Positions 26,915 to 40,284 of a stretch of 60,000 nt of DNA are shown here, in pieces. How positions within the stretch are numbered: the first letter of the stretch is position 1; each line of letters starts with the position of its first letter. Below the pieces are notes generated by a model that saw nothing but the letters and a program-made list of their open reading frames with translations, was not told the DNA's origin and did no database searches. The position numbers were made by a program, and so were the translations under genes. This DNA is from Bolinopsis microptera (Eukaryota > Ctenophora > Tentaculata > Lobata > Bolinopsidae): positions 17,966,475 to 18,026,474 of the forward strand of contig NC_087077.1 of assembly GCF_026151205.1 (NCBI RefSeq). Reading direction: 5' to 3'.

Positions 26915-29515
26915 AGGACCAGTTAACTGAAAAAAAAGTTATCCTCATATTTTGACAGATTGTGACAAATAGCAAACTAAGCAACGTGTCGAAATTCATA
27001 AATCTCTAACTGCTCTCTAACGCGTGTAAATAGCGTTTGTATTATTTTGGCGATGACGTCATAAAGTCCCTTGTGCGCGCAGAAGAGCTCGTGAGACTGT
27101 ATTTTACAGGTAGAAAATGGACATAATACAATGTTTTTCCCCGAATAACTCGAAAAGTAAGTAATTTATGGTACATGTTGCTTCATAAGTTGTATATAAA
27201 CATGGCCATTCTGCACAATTTGCACACATTCAAAAACCTTTAGGGCCTTCATAGCCCAATTTACCAGATATCCATAGTTTTGCATGATTACTGGAACCGA
27301 AAATCAGTTTTTCGCCAATAAATGAAAAAGTAAGCACTTTAAGGCATATGTTTGTTCGTAAGTCATATATTAATATGTGCGGTTCTTTTGCACCCTGTCT
27401 AAAGACTCTATCACGATCCTATCGAAAATGGGCTCAGCACCACGCCCAAAATGGTTTTTGGCGAATTTTTCGAAAAGTAAACACTATATAAACATGCATA
27501 TGCGGCTTCGTTTAAGCCTATTTTGAAGTCTCTACGACCTTCAGAAGCAAGAGGTCGGTTACGTTATTGGGTCAATATGGGCGTGGCCCTCCTGGGTTTT
27601 CTCCACGGTAAAAAAAATGTCTCCAAACGAAAATCGTTTATTCATACCTTCGGGAAGGTCTGTGCAAAGTTTCCTGAGTATTTGAATATTTGCAGGTTCA
27701 TTTCCATAAATGTCCATAAATGACTGGACTACACAACTTTAGAGTTAACTTTAGAGAAACTCATTAGTCATTTATCTCAAATCAAGCTGTTAGTGTCCAT
27801 GATCAACCTGTGGCGACAATGTTTTACGTGAAATGTAAAAATCAGGAGTAATATAAAAAGTGTATTTTTAGATTAAAGTGCTAGCTCATAGTTTTAGAAT
27901 TGTATAGATTAACGTTGGTCGTTTAGCCATCTAACAATCGATCGTGCCGTAATATATGGCCAGAGAATAATAGGGTCTTGGAAATTCTATAGTTGTTCAG
28001 TGGGTCGATTGACTGAACACGTTTGCACTTGGTATTTAAACTTACCAGTAGTTTATTTATGTTATGTACCGATGATAATGCAATTAGGATAACAACTAGG
28101 TAAGCCGTAAGTCTAATTCAAGACACACCGCACACCGTACACTCCAAGTCCAATCAGTATTACTATTTGGTAGACCCGAGACCGGGTATTTTGGCGGGAA
28201 TTCTGTTCCCACGGCACTGTTCTGATAGAAGCTACTTCTACTAATGGTCCCAGAGGAACGGCCGTAAAGTAGCCAGACTTCTTGTCTCCTGTGCTGGCTG
28301 ACACATGCGGATTAAAGTTATAAATTTCGCTATGCTATAAATATAATTGCTCTCGGAATTGAATAAACTCCTACTTATCTAGATCCTTTCTAAATTCGTT
28401 AGAGTTTCATGGACTGGGGAAAAATAATCGGCACAGTCTCCCTAGCTGCTTGTGTAATTAAGCAATGAAAACAATCCAAAATTATCACATATGACATAAG
28501 TTGTAATAGCAGAAACTTTCTAACCGTACATTCACCCGCCACTGTTCAAGAACCTATATCACTATTTAAAATCATGACGTGAGCACTGTACATCCAATCA
28601 GCTATTCCTTTAGTTAGAATGATAGCCAAAACTATAAGGATTTTGGAGAACTAGAGTAATAGTCATAATTCTAAAATTTGAGTGAGTTACACGTGTTTTA
28701 TTGACGATGATAAACATTTGTAATGTAAATTACGCTATGCAAGCGCGCACTGAGGGACTTTATGACGTCACGAGGCCACAGCTTATTATTGCAATAACAC
28801 GCGTTACAAGCACTAGGCGGTGCGCCATCGACAGTAAGACGCACGCGCTGACCATTGAATGGTTTTTTAGCTCTTATTTCGGCCAGCACATTATTTTGGA
28901 AACAATCGAAAAGTTATAATACTTCCCATATAACAATTTTGTTGAAATTTGGTCAGCTTACGTAAACACTTATGTTCTACTGAACCTAATCTAGTTTGAG
29001 CGATTTCGATGGTCAGAATTCGAGTTATCAACGAATTTATACCTATTTTGTCATATTTAGACCTCTTCATCAAGACCAATCTCTCCCAACTAAATTAGGT
29101 TCGGTAGGTAAGTATGATTGGAAGGTTCTGACAACTTTCAGCATGATTCATGATCAGGAAGCGAAGTTATGACAGAATAATACGACAAAAATCAAAGAAT
29201 TTCGTCAAATTACGCGACTTTTACACCTAATTTTGCTGGCTAAAGCCGCGCACCATCAAATATGGCACTTAGGCAAAACTCACTGATCATTCCAAAAAGG
29301 TATACAAAATTTGGTACTGTGAAAATTCTCACAGTCTCTAGAAAACAATGGTACAAAAATTTTGAAAATCCGAGCAAGTTTATTTTTATCGTGCACTCCC
29401 TACAAGTACGCTAGAGAGTTGGTTCTTTCGGCGATACGATTCTTTACCAGTTTGTCACAGCTGATTTAAATCTTAGCCAAATTGGAGACTACAAATTTTT
29501 CAGTTAACTGGTCCT
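26915..29515. mobile_element. TTAA-flanked inverted-repeat element B (2.6 kb)
   Basis: TTAA occurs at 26911-26914 and 29516-29519. The ends share AGGACCAGTTAACTGAAAAA as inverted repeats. TGACGTCA lies near 27053 and 28762. The segment 28810-29405 matches 15600-16215 of element A. No transposase and no P2X7-like ORF are present. Degenerate repeats of a GAAAAGTAAGYAYTTTA-type segment recur at 27154, 27326 and 27470. Confidence 0.75.
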
Positions 29516-29772
29516 TTAAGAAGAAGGGGTGAAATTTCACTATCAACCAAATTCCACATTTTTCACTGTCATGATAGCGCTAGCAGGTGCTGATAAGACG
29601 TGGGCTCATTTACTTATGTTTAACTACAGTTGAAACAAAGCACTATCTACTCTGCCCTGTTCATTTATCTTTAATCGCAAATTAGCTGATAATTATAAGA
29701 AACTTAACAAAATTTGCTGAGGACATACAAACCTTGCGGGCCAGTTTCAACCCTTGTAACTTAAAAGTGCAA

Positions 29773-30053
29773 GGGGCCATCTACTTAGGATGTCCGCCAA
29801 AATCGTAGATTTTCAGACCACTTCCCCCTGTCCGGTTGTGTCCGAATTTTCAAAACCAATCCCGGCGACCCTCCCCCAGACATCCAGATTTCCAGCTACT
29901 TTTAAGAGTACAAATAAAACCAACTCAATTCATTGTTAATAAAATTCAAAGGGTTGAAATAAAATTCAAAGATTTGAAATAAAATTTACGGACGTCCGGA
30001 TTTTCAGAAACCACCCCCTCCCTATTTGCCGGACGTTCTAAGTAGATGGCCCC
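29773..30053. mobile_element. 281-bp inverted-repeat element (MITE)
   Basis: The ends GGGGCCATCTACTTAGGATG and, inverted, GGGGCCATCTACTTAGAACG frame a CCCCC-rich interior. I could not define its target duplication, so its superfamily is open. Confidence 0.72.
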
Positions 30054-30217
30054 AAATGTAATTGATCAGTCGGCCTATAAACAGTCAAATCAAATTTATT
30101 TTTACTTTGTTTTAGTAAATCATGATATGCAAGTTTTGATTATGCAAGTTTTTAATTTTTAAGAATAAATTATAAAGCAAAGGATACACCATAATTTTCA
30201 ATTATTATTTTCACTTA

Positions 30218-30603
30218 CCTTAGTTCGTTTATTTATGGCGGGTAATATTGTGGCGAGTAAAATGTTGGCGGGAAAAAATATGGCGGATTGTCCGAAAATC
30301 CGCCATATTTTACCCGCCACTTATTTACGGTATCAATCAGTTTGACAGTACAGGTCATTACAACCAAAGTATTTGAATAAAACCACATCGCTGTGGTCGG
30401 AATACCTAGAAAGTGAGTTCGTGACGCTTGTTTCAATGTAAAATAGGAACGATAAAATTATTATGGCATGCGTATACCCTGCCAGAAATCCAAAAGTTGA
30501 CTAGGCGGGTTTTATTATGGCGGGTATAAAAATAATGGCGGGTAATATGGTGGAATTACCGAAAACCGCTGAATTTAACCCGCTATAATTAAACGAACTA
30601 AGG
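30218..30603. mobile_element. 386-bp TA-flanked MITE
   Basis: The ends CCTTAGTTCGTTTA are inverted repeats with TA on both sides (30216-30217, 30604-30605). The interior carries repeated ATGGCGGGTAAWATKRTGG-like motifs in both orientations. It resembles the element at 6630-6868 in its CCTTA start and in layout. Confidence 0.85.
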
Positions 30604-31464
30604 TATATTAAATAAAATTATATTGTTATGTATCATATAATTTTGTAAAGATTGGCCGGTGTACCAAAAACCGGTTCCCAAGTAAACAATTGATAATACA
30701 TAATAAATACTGTTGCAGGTTTGGTCACCTTAAAATCAGCTACTAATGTTACGGAGGTCTCCTGAAAAGTGCCATTAGAAAAGCTGCTTATAGAAACAAA
30801 CGCCAGACACTCGTCACTCCCTGCATGCAACCAAAGAACGCTAACCTCTTCCACAGAAACTCGCCCTGGTCAACAAGCCCGTCTATGGAAATACATGGGT
30901 TGCAACTTGCAGCTAAACTAGCCGAAATCAGAGAAATCAAATTAGACATAATTGTCTTACTTCAAGTTATAAATAATGTGACTAATATGTATTGTATTTG
31001 AGGACAGTAAATATGAACAATTTATTATGAATATGCCCAATTATAACTCTAAGAATTGGACTTTTCATCTTCGACTTATATATCTTTAAAAATATTAAAA
31101 TATACTACAGAAGAATGAAGACTGTTTGGAGTGATTATAACATCGGTTAAGCTTTTGTATAATAGTCCTTCAGACTGCTAAAAACGAGGTATAAATGGAA
31201 CGCGCGTTTTGTAACTCCGTCTTGATATATAAAGGATCTTATTTTGTATTCGAATTCAACACCGCGCGTAAAGCGTGGACGTGACGGTCCGGCCTTCGAT
31301 TGACTGACGATGTTGAGGCAATAGTCAACACGGTATAGTATAGTTTGCAGAAAATTTGCCCGGTTTAGAATCACTCAGTTTACAAAATTAGTGTTTTTAA
31401 TTTCATTGAAAAAATGTATTATCATCATGGTCCATAAACCAGCTGTTACAATATTATTTTGTGT

Positions 31465-31530
31465 AAATTCAAGCATCGAACTCCCTACCTTCTGGTTGCG
31501 AGTCCGGGAGAGCACCCTTACACCACATTA
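31465..31530 (-). mobile_element. tRNA-like SINE head (tentative)
   Basis: The minus strand reads GGTGTAAGGGTGCTCTCC, then an anticodon-loop-like CTCGCAA, then GGGAGTTCGATGC, resembling a tRNA with A and B boxes. The stems do not all pair, so it is a derived SINE head or relic, not a functional tRNA gene. Confidence 0.4.
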
Positions 31531-31534
31531 GTGC

Positions 31535-33195
31535 CACATAAACTTGCGACACTCGAAAAAGTACTTTTGCGACACTATGAAAAAAAAGTGTGGGCTATGT
31601 GGCACTCTGAAAAACATGCGGCACTCTAATGTGGCACTATAATGTAACACTTTGGTTCTGGTGTCGAAATCTTGCAGTTATGAATAAGTTTCGTTCTTAA
31701 TTCTAAAGCAACTTCTAAGTATAGATGAACAAGATTAAGCTCAATAATCAGTATTTTTCGCAATCAGACTGTAATTCATAAAAGGATGGAAAGCACTTTA
31801 GTGTGACGGGTTGTGAACCTTCAACTAGTTGGGAATATATTAATATCTGCATAAAAGCTGGAATAATTTGCTAGGAGAATTATTACACAATTTATAGAAT
31901 AATTTATGGACCATCAGGGGTCGTTCACATATTACTTTATCATTCACATTTTTTGGTGGCATGGTCCTGTTATGCCTCGGTGCAGTTTTCTGAGGATTGG
32001 GATGTCGCAAAGATGACTCATACTTCTTACATAAAACTAGAGCCTTTTGATAGTCAAACAAGTGACCGATTCTGTCTTAACTTTTAGAACGTGTGCAGTT
32101 TGTTTTTATACCGAGGTTCTTTAAATTAATATTTCATGTTCTTCATCAACGAGCTATTCAGTTTTATGTCTACATCTATATTGGTAAATATTATATAAAC
32201 AGATTTTAACGTTTCGGAACAAGTTCATATTTTCAGATGACTCCAAGCTAATTCTAACAATCGTTGGGTGAAATTGTGTCAGCAGATTAATTTTTGTGTG
32301 CCCTTAAATACTGTTTTAATTGTGTAATAAGATTTTGATTTCTTTAAAAGTAACTCAAACTATTTCCACACTAAAAAGCAATATAAGCTATTAGTAAAAC
32401 TCTAATTGCATAACTTTAACACTAGTTTAGGACATACACAGTACATATTACAAAGAGCATAGTGTAATGCCAAATATTAATGCCACAAATGTCTTACTCT
32501 AATTTTAAAAGTGCCACATTCATATGGTGTCGTTCACATATTACGTAATCAGCCGAGGGGGAAGGGGGGTTTCCAAATGATTACGCTTGTGTACTTTTGA
32601 CAGAATTATAGCTATACGTATTTATATTATTATACGTATTATATAGGGGGGGGGGGTTAAAAATTGTCCAAAATGTGATCAACAAAACCAATTTATTTGA
32701 TCAGGTAGAAGCAAGATTTTGTTCAAATTTTAAAACTAACGTTTGAGGACTTAATACAATGGAGATAAAACAGTAATTTGTTTATGTTTAGACTTTCTAT
32801 TTATTTCACTCAGTGCATCTTAACAAATTTGTAATCTTTGCTTGCAACCTGGATTATTTGATAGAATCGGTCGTATTTACAAATAAAGCTGTAGAAGAAG
32901 CTGTAGAGGATATAATATACTTAAATAAGAATTCTAACATGCTATGAATTTTGCCCTTTGATTAAATTTTGCCTTTGTTACAATTTGTAGTTGTACGTTT
33001 GAGTTAAACTTAAATAAACTATGATGATATGAATTTTACTTGATAGAGTGCTTATCTTAAATGTTTTAGTTTTACAGGCTCTAATGATGTAGTTTTACGG
33101 AGATTGTAAGCCTTACATGTGTGTTTCCCTTCGTGTCCAAAAGTTAAATGATATGATAATGTGCCACATAACAGTACTAACAGTGTCACATATTA
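31535..33195. other. AT-rich region with scattered GTGCCACA motifs; no gene
   Basis: GTGCCACAT-like motifs at 31531-31655, 32470-32520 and 33160-33195 match the units of the arrays at 20580 and 36290. A GTCGTTCACATATTAC motif occurs twice in direct orientation (31921, 32530). No coding sequence is recognised. Confidence 0.4.
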
Positions 33196-33469
33196 CATAC
33201 CTTATCGGACCTAATTTGGACGGACATTACTTGAACGCTGGAGGCCCTAGCGTTCATTTTAATGTCCGTTCAAATAAAGTCCGTTCATTTAATGTCTGTC
33301 CAAGTTAAAGTCCGTTTAATTTTTTCAAAAATGTTTCCATTTCGAACTTTTTGTCTAGAATATGTCAACTATGAGAACTTCATTGTGCCGTAAGTTAACG
33401 ACAGAAAAGTTCTGAGGTTCTCGTTGTTCTGCCGGAGGCACAGAAAACTTTTCTAGTATATATGATGTT

Positions 33470-33645
33470 GGGAACCGGTCACTGCGGCGGAAGTCACTGC
33501 GGCGGTGTACAGTCCGGCGGAGGACGGTACAGCGGAGGTCGGTACGGCGGTGCCGACAAAAAGGTTGGACGGTACGGCGGATCACATGACACCCACTTTA
33601 CTTTGGACAGTACGGCGGTACTACTACAAGAAACTGTACCTAAGA
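33470..33645 (+). repeat. Left TIR of MULE 2
   Basis: About ten GCGG-ending units; it pairs with 35103-35275. Confidence 0.88.
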
Positions 33646-33903
33646 CAGAACTTACACATTCAACTTGTTTCTAAGTTTTGTTCTAGATTCGCATTATAAG
33701 TTTTATTTTTTATTTTCTCTTTATCATTTTGTATAATTCTTGTTAGTTTAGTTGTTCATTTTTTTATTCAGGGCTTTGCAGACAATGTAAATCGAGAATA
33801 TTGAGTTGTTGAAAATCAAAAAGTTAATATAACTTGACACACTCAATAGCAATAATATCTAAATCCCACAAATCATTATCAAGAAGTTACAGCAATCAAT
33901 AAT

Positions 33904-34623
33904 TCACATAACACTTCTGAGCAGATCCAGGTAAGTCAAAACATCATCTTCGTAAGAGTGCAGGTAGTTCTGCACCATGCGGTCAATCCTCCTGTCCTTG
34001 TCGCTGTGAGCTTTCTTCCTCTTCGGTGGGTTCTCTCCGACCAGGTAGGCTGCGTGCTTCCCATCTGTTGAACTCCATCTGAAGTGCTGTGATGAAGTTG
34101 TAGATGGTGGGGTTGGAGTGTCCAAGGATAGCGGAGAACTTCTTGTTCCAGGACTCCACGAAGTTGTTCGTTCTGTTCATGTGGAAGTGGGTCCGATCGT
34201 AAGCGTTCCAGGAGAGTGGAGGGAACTTGGCTCGTCCAGTACCAGAGGAGGTGGTGAGTCCCTGGATCCATATCGTCTGGAAGTAGGCGAGGAGGTCGTC
34301 GATGTCCAAGGTCGGTGGCATCTGGGCCAAGATACTGAAGAAGGCGTCCGGGACGTCCGCTTTAGGAATGTAGGCGAGGTTCATCAGTCTGCGTATCCAG
34401 ATCCGGGTAGGAGTGTAGGTTTTCTGACCAGTAGTGGGATCCCTCGTAACTCGCTCGTACTGCTCCTTGTAGCCAAGTCGCTGGACAGCCCGCATCACCG
34501 CTTGACACAGATGGAAGTAGCAGTCGGCTTTCCATCTTTGGAGTAGCGGAAACCACGGTGTAGAAGGTTCTGCCTCTTAGCAGTTCTCCCTCTGACCACC
34601 TTCACCGTATCTTCATCGAACAT
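33904..34623 (-). pseudogene. MULE transposase, internally deleted and frameshifted
   Basis: An ATG at 34623 opens 43 codons (to a stop at 34495) with a basic N-terminus resembling the start of FLYWCH-type transposases. An overlapping frame (34498-33983) gives the post-catalytic part: a WKADCYFHLCQAVMRAVQRLG run, then DDLLAYFQTIWI, then RTNNFVESWNKKFSAILGHS and NPTIYNF. A further frame (34125-33904) gives the basic and acidic C-terminus that matches MULE 1. The DDE core expected between the first two parts is absent, which points to an internal deletion. It is a non-functional derivative. Confidence 0.75.
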
Positions 34624-35102
34624 CGTTGTAGCTGTTGTACTCAAGTTGTAGTGTTGCAGTACTGGAGAGTGTAGATGGTAGTGCTAATGAGATAATCTCC
34701 TCAACTTTGATCCGCTTTATATACTGTTTGCCTCTATCATTATCTACGTTTCACTGAGCAACCTCTCTTCTTGGCTACGGTTGATCAGATTCCTGGATGC
34801 GATCCCTCGTGACGTGTTCTCATGCCCTTGTTATTACCCATTGCATCTCGGCGCAGTGATATGAGATCTCACCGTAACAAACTCATCATGCACTCGCTTA
34901 ACCACCGTTGTGCAGACCGGACGCGATCTGATACGAACCAGAAAGTGGAACAAGAACTGTTCTTAGCAATCACAATGTATATGTTAAACTTTATCCAATT
35001 TAATTTTAATTAAAATTAATTTCAAAGTAACAAAGAGGAAAATACAACTTTTTAAAGCTAATCGATTTTGTTATATTAGCAGTGCTAGGTCTATCTTATA
35101 GG

Positions 35103-35275
35103 TACAGTTTCTAGTAGTAGTAGTACCGCCGTACTGTCCAAAGTAAAGTGGGTGTCATGTGATCCGCCGTACCGTCCAACCTTTTTGGAAACTACCGCCG
35201 TACCGACCTCCGCTGTACCGTCCTCCGCCGGACTGTACACCGCCGCAGTGACTTCCGCCGCTGCGTCCTATACCC
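35103..35275 (-). repeat. Right TIR of MULE 2
   Basis: It is the inverted counterpart of 33470-33645 and ends TATACCC before the target duplication. Confidence 0.88.
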
Positions 35276-35869
35276 ATGATGTTTTCTAGTATATATGATG
35301 TTTTCAAGGGTCACTTGACGGAAAAAGTCAACAAAATTATGGCACTAAATAACATAGTTCATGAGTTAGTCCCCGCCAACATGACAAACTTGTTAGCTTA
35401 GGGGAGATAATGAAACAGATAAGTGCTGGGAAAGATCCACGTGATGTTAAGGTTAACCTAAAGTTTTCTAAGATAAAACCACTTAACGCTGAATGGCTAG
35501 TAAAAGTTGACACTTAAAGGACCGAGGTAGTTTGATAAAAAATGTTTCCAAAAAGCGGGTATTACTGATGCTTTAAGCATGGAATTTTTAATGCACGAAA
35601 ACCCATTTGATGAAGATGATATGTGATATAAGACAATAATCATGTACACATATTTTAACACGTTAACTGATTTAAGATTGCTTTTCTTGCTTACTGTATG
35701 AAAGATTGATTTAAAAATCATTTGCTTAAATCAAAAAACGTAAAAAAAAGATGAAAAATTCGGATTTTTGATGGTTTTGATTGCTTTCTAGCGTTCGTAT
35801 TAATGTCCGTTCATAATTATATCCGTTTAAGTAAGGCCCGATAAGGTATAATTTAGTTCTGCAAGTGCG

Positions 35870-35956
35870 CATTTTAGTGCCAAAAGTGCCACATGTTACA
35901 AATGAAAGTGCCGCAAGTGCGCATTTTAGTGCTGCAAGTGTCGCATGCTGCATATG
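35870..35956 (-). repeat. GTGCCACA-type units left of the pentanucleotide tract
   Basis: Units such as GCCGCAAGTGCGCATTTTAG and AAAAGTGCCACATG belong to the same family as 36290-36600. Confidence 0.75.
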
Positions 35957-36204
35957 AAAGTAAAGTAAAGTAAAGTAAAGTAAAGTAAAGTAAAGTAAAG
36001 TAAAGTAAAGTAAAGTAAAGTAAAGTAAAGTAAAGTAAAGTAAAGTAAAGTAAAGTAAAGTAAAGTAAAGTAAAGTAAAGTAAAGTAAAGTAAAGTAAAG
36101 TAAAGTAAAGTAAAGTAAAGTAAAGTAAAGTAAAGTAAAGTAAAGTAAAGTAAAGTAAAGTAAAGTAAAGTAAAGTAAAGTAAAGTAAAGTAAAGTAAAG
36201 TAAA
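35957..36204. repeat. (TAAAG)n microsatellite, about 49 units
   Basis: A pure pentanucleotide tract. It keeps a minus-strand frame open (TLLYF periodic), which is an artefact. Confidence 0.97.
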
Positions 36205-36289
36205 AATTATGACATAACATCATCACACATGTCTACAAAGTATCAAATCACTATATGGAAATATATAAATATCTTACCACCAAAATTAA

Positions 36290-36600
36290 AGTGCCGCAAG
36301 TGCCACATGTGAGTGCCGCAAGTGCCACATGCTACATATGATAGTGCCACAAGTGCCACATGTGAGTGCCGCAAGTGCCACATGCTACATATGATAGTGC
36401 CACAAGTGCCACATGTGAGTGCCGCAAGTGCCACATGCTACATATGATAGTGCCACAAGTGCCACATGTGAGTGTCGCAAGTGCCACATGCTACATATGA
36501 TAGTGCCACAAGTGCCACATGTGAGTGTCGCAAGTGCCACATGTGAGTGTCGCAAGTGCCACATGTTAGTGCCACAAGTGTCACAGTGCCACATTTACGT
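36290..36600 (-). repeat. GTGGCAC minisatellite, copy 2
   Basis: The array is inverted relative to 20580-20890 and has the same two alternating units and the same outer boundary sequence with TTACGT. The ORFs inside are repeat artefacts. Confidence 0.9.
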
Positions 36601-36834
36601 AATAAGGTCGGCTCACTGTCGGGGCCCTTTTAGAATGAGCTTTTTTAGATGCCTCGTTTAACGTTTAAGTCATCTTAAACGATTCCCTAATTCCCCGCTT
36701 TATTTTGATCTGCACACGAGTTGAGAACGACAAATGAAAATCATATTAATTATGTAGAATTTAAATCGATTCGACAGTTGGAGACAAAATGTAGACCAAA
36801 CTTTTCGGGGGTGATTACGGATGATGATTAATCA

Positions 36835-37195
36835 ATCTACACTCGACTGTCACGTGACTTTTTCAACCTTTTCTCTAGCTGGTCCTGAACGACTATTCGA
36901 AACCTTAACCCTTTAATCTGATCCCAACCCTAACCCTAACCCAATCCTTAACAAACACATATGCTGAAACCCTAACCCTAACGAGAAATTAGACTAACTT
37001 CCTTATGCGGTCATATCACGTGATCGAGACAGTTTTTCGCCAATATCTCGTCAGGGGAGCATTTTAACCCTATGTCATGGGGGGTGATTCGGAATCAGCG
37101 TCCGAAAATACATCGATTGATGTTGATCTCAACTGTCGGAGGCCCATTAAGAACAATCTCGAAGATCGACTGTAGAGTGATTTAGCACACTCGGG
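36835..37195 (+). repeat. Dispersed CACGTG-core repeat, copy 5, with CCCTAA interior
   Basis: It runs from TGTCACGTGACTTTTTCAAC through CCCTAACCC repeats (about 36905-36990), ATCACGTGATCGAGACAG and AGGGGAGCATTTTAACCC to a TTTAGCACACTCGG end. It is the most complete copy. Confidence 0.85.
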
Positions 37196-37199
37196 TGAT

Positions 37200-38350
<1,151 letters not shown>

Positions 38351-38574
38351 CTCTGTAATTTATGAATAGTTAAATCAAGAAAACGGTAAAAGATATGTAT
38401 ATGGAAATGGTTTTTTCGGTATAGTATGGTGCCGACAAAACTCTGGCGAAGCTGCAAATGATTATTTAGGCCAGGTACTTCAAATCGGTCGGTGGTAAGT
38501 GGTTTAACATACGTTTATATTTTATAACCTACTACGCGTGCTGAATTGGACTTGTCGACGGTGATCTTGTTGAT

Positions 38575-39310
38575 TCACGATGTCAATTTTTCGCATCTCG
38601 CCGCTCTGTGGTTGCGAGAAGCATTATTGGATACGCGCGCGGCCTAGTAGTGCATCGCGCTACAAGTGATCTTGATATTTTATTTGAAACAAATATATAC
38701 AAGTATCACCCGTTAACACAATTTTTATTTGTTGTTCAGGTTTAAAAATGTTGAAAATAACGTTTAATCCTTTAAATCTTAAAATATTAGTACCAAAAAG
38801 TTTCATCTCGCTGAGCTGATTACGACTTAACAACATTTGTTGTATCACGTCGTGACCCCCATGGTCGTTTCACTATGGTGGACTGATCTAGAAACTCTAA
38901 CCCTTTAGAGTTTCTACGATTCAGGAGAGCCGCGCACTTGTGCGCGGCGGGTCATAAAACGTATTTGATTCACGATGTCAATCCTTCCTAGCTAAGCGAG
39001 GCCCAGTGCAGCATCTCGAGAATATGCGCGGCGCGGCCCAGTAGTGCATCGCACTACAAACAACGTATGACAAAACATTTATTTCAAAATAACTGAAACT
39101 GTGGAAGTTATAGGCCAAAAACTATAAAAACATAAACATTTTCGCAAAAAGGCAATTGCATTGCGGCGCGGCAAACAAATAAAGCGCCGTGCACTCAGCG
39201 TGCAGCATTTTTACTGAAACTTGCGGAATTATTTTATTCAAGTTCTTAAATTGATTGACGATGTCAATCCGTCGAGATCGTTGCTCTGCGAAGCAGAGCA
39301 ACGATCGATC
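38575..39310. repeat. Cluster of GTCAAT palindromes and hairpins
   Basis: GATTCACGATGTCAAT starts two diverged copies of a segment ending GTAGTGCATCGC (38575-38665, 38966-39055). Between them lie hairpins with arms AGAAACTCTA (about 38893-38918) and CCGCGCAC (about 38931-38948). A third copy at 39253-39310 has GATTGACGATGTCAATC and the GATCGTTGCTCTGC hairpin seen inverted at 22306. Confidence 0.72.
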
Positions 39311-40280
39311 GACGACTACATTGACCTCATAAGCAGTCAATGTGATTTTTTTATCTGCAAATCCAAAAAATCACATTTTCTCCCATAACTTCAAAGGGAA
39401 GCATTTTAAGGTGTTTTGTTGTTCATAACTCATATATTAATGTGCTAGTTGCGGTTATTTTGCGCCTTTCAAAAAGTCACTAGCACATTCCTATCAAAAT
39501 TTTAGAAAAATCAGTAAATATGAAAAACGAAAAATGTGCCTTAATTTGTTGTTTGGCTTTGAAGTCCAATAGATCTGAAAATAAATGAGGAAAAATATTT
39601 TTGAGGGCACCAAAAACTGCGCCAGAATTCAGAGAACAAGTTCATGTCAACCATCAAATCAATCCGATCTTCCCTGACTGACTTTTTGGTTAAAATAAGT
39701 CTGAAAAGGACAATTTCAACTTTTTGACTTTTTTTAAACTTTAAAAATTTATAAAACACCAGCCTTTTTATATACGATATCAATATTTTACACACAGTAC
39801 ACCTTGAAATAGATATGAATAGACGGCGAGCAAAATTTCAACCCACTACCGCAAGAAATTATTAACTTATAGCCTCTCCACGAAACAAATTGTGTTTTTC
39901 CGCTCTAAATTCCACTCTAACCAGGAAATGCTCGATTACAAAAATGGGTATTCTCAAAATATTTGTTTTTGATGTGGAAACGGTGCGCTAGATGGTCACT
40001 GAACTGCCTATGAGGTCATTTGGGTTGGACAGATTTGGTGTATGCCCCCTTAAAAACTATAAACTTCAACATTTAAATAACAATAATTGAACTTGAAGCA
40101 ATTTACTTGTTATTACTTGTAGGTTTATAACCAGACGCGTGCCGAGTTGGATTTGTCGAGCTATCGACGGTCTAATCACTAATATTTAACAAATATTTTA
40201 CAAGTACAAAGTATCACCGGTTAAAAATTTAATAGCAATCAAAATTGAACACGCATTTTTCTAATTTTCTTTGCTCTAAC
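39311..40280. other. No gene recognised
   Basis: AT-rich DNA. The stretch 39380-39480 resembles, loosely, the degenerate repeats in element B near 27154-27420. Confidence 0.35.
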
Positions 40281-40284
40281 CAGA

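Larger units (their letters stand above)
33470..35275. mobile_element. Mutator-like (MULE) transposon 2 with tandem-repeat TIRs
   Basis: It is bounded by an 8-bp duplication ATGATGTT (33462-33469, 35276-35283). TIRs of about 175 bp (33470-33645, 35103-35275) are rich in GGTACGGCGG, GTCACTGCGGCGG and GTACAGTCCGGCGG units. They differ from the repeat units of MULE 1 although the transposase remnants are related. Confidence 0.88.
33200..35846. mobile_element. TA-flanked element with CCTTATCGG ends, hosting MULE 2
   Basis: Its ends CCTTATCGGACC and, inverted, CCTTATCGGGCC lie between TA duplications (33198-33199, 35847-35848). Subterminal ACGGACATTA motifs occur in both arms. Without the MULE the element is about 0.83 kb and non-coding. 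Confidence 0.8.

Noticed and set aside
30633-30880. Minus-strand frame with protein-like composition, preceded by a possible acceptor
   Set aside because: No domain is recognised, no donor was found and the neighbouring DNA is transposon-rich; a real exon remains possible but is not supported.
35726-36226. 166-codon frame with periodic TLLYF
   Set aside because: It is the (TAAAG)n tract read in one frame.
36905-36990. CCCTAA runs as a chromosome end
   Set aside because: The runs are short, degenerate, repeated at three sites and embedded in a dispersed repeat, so they are interstitial.
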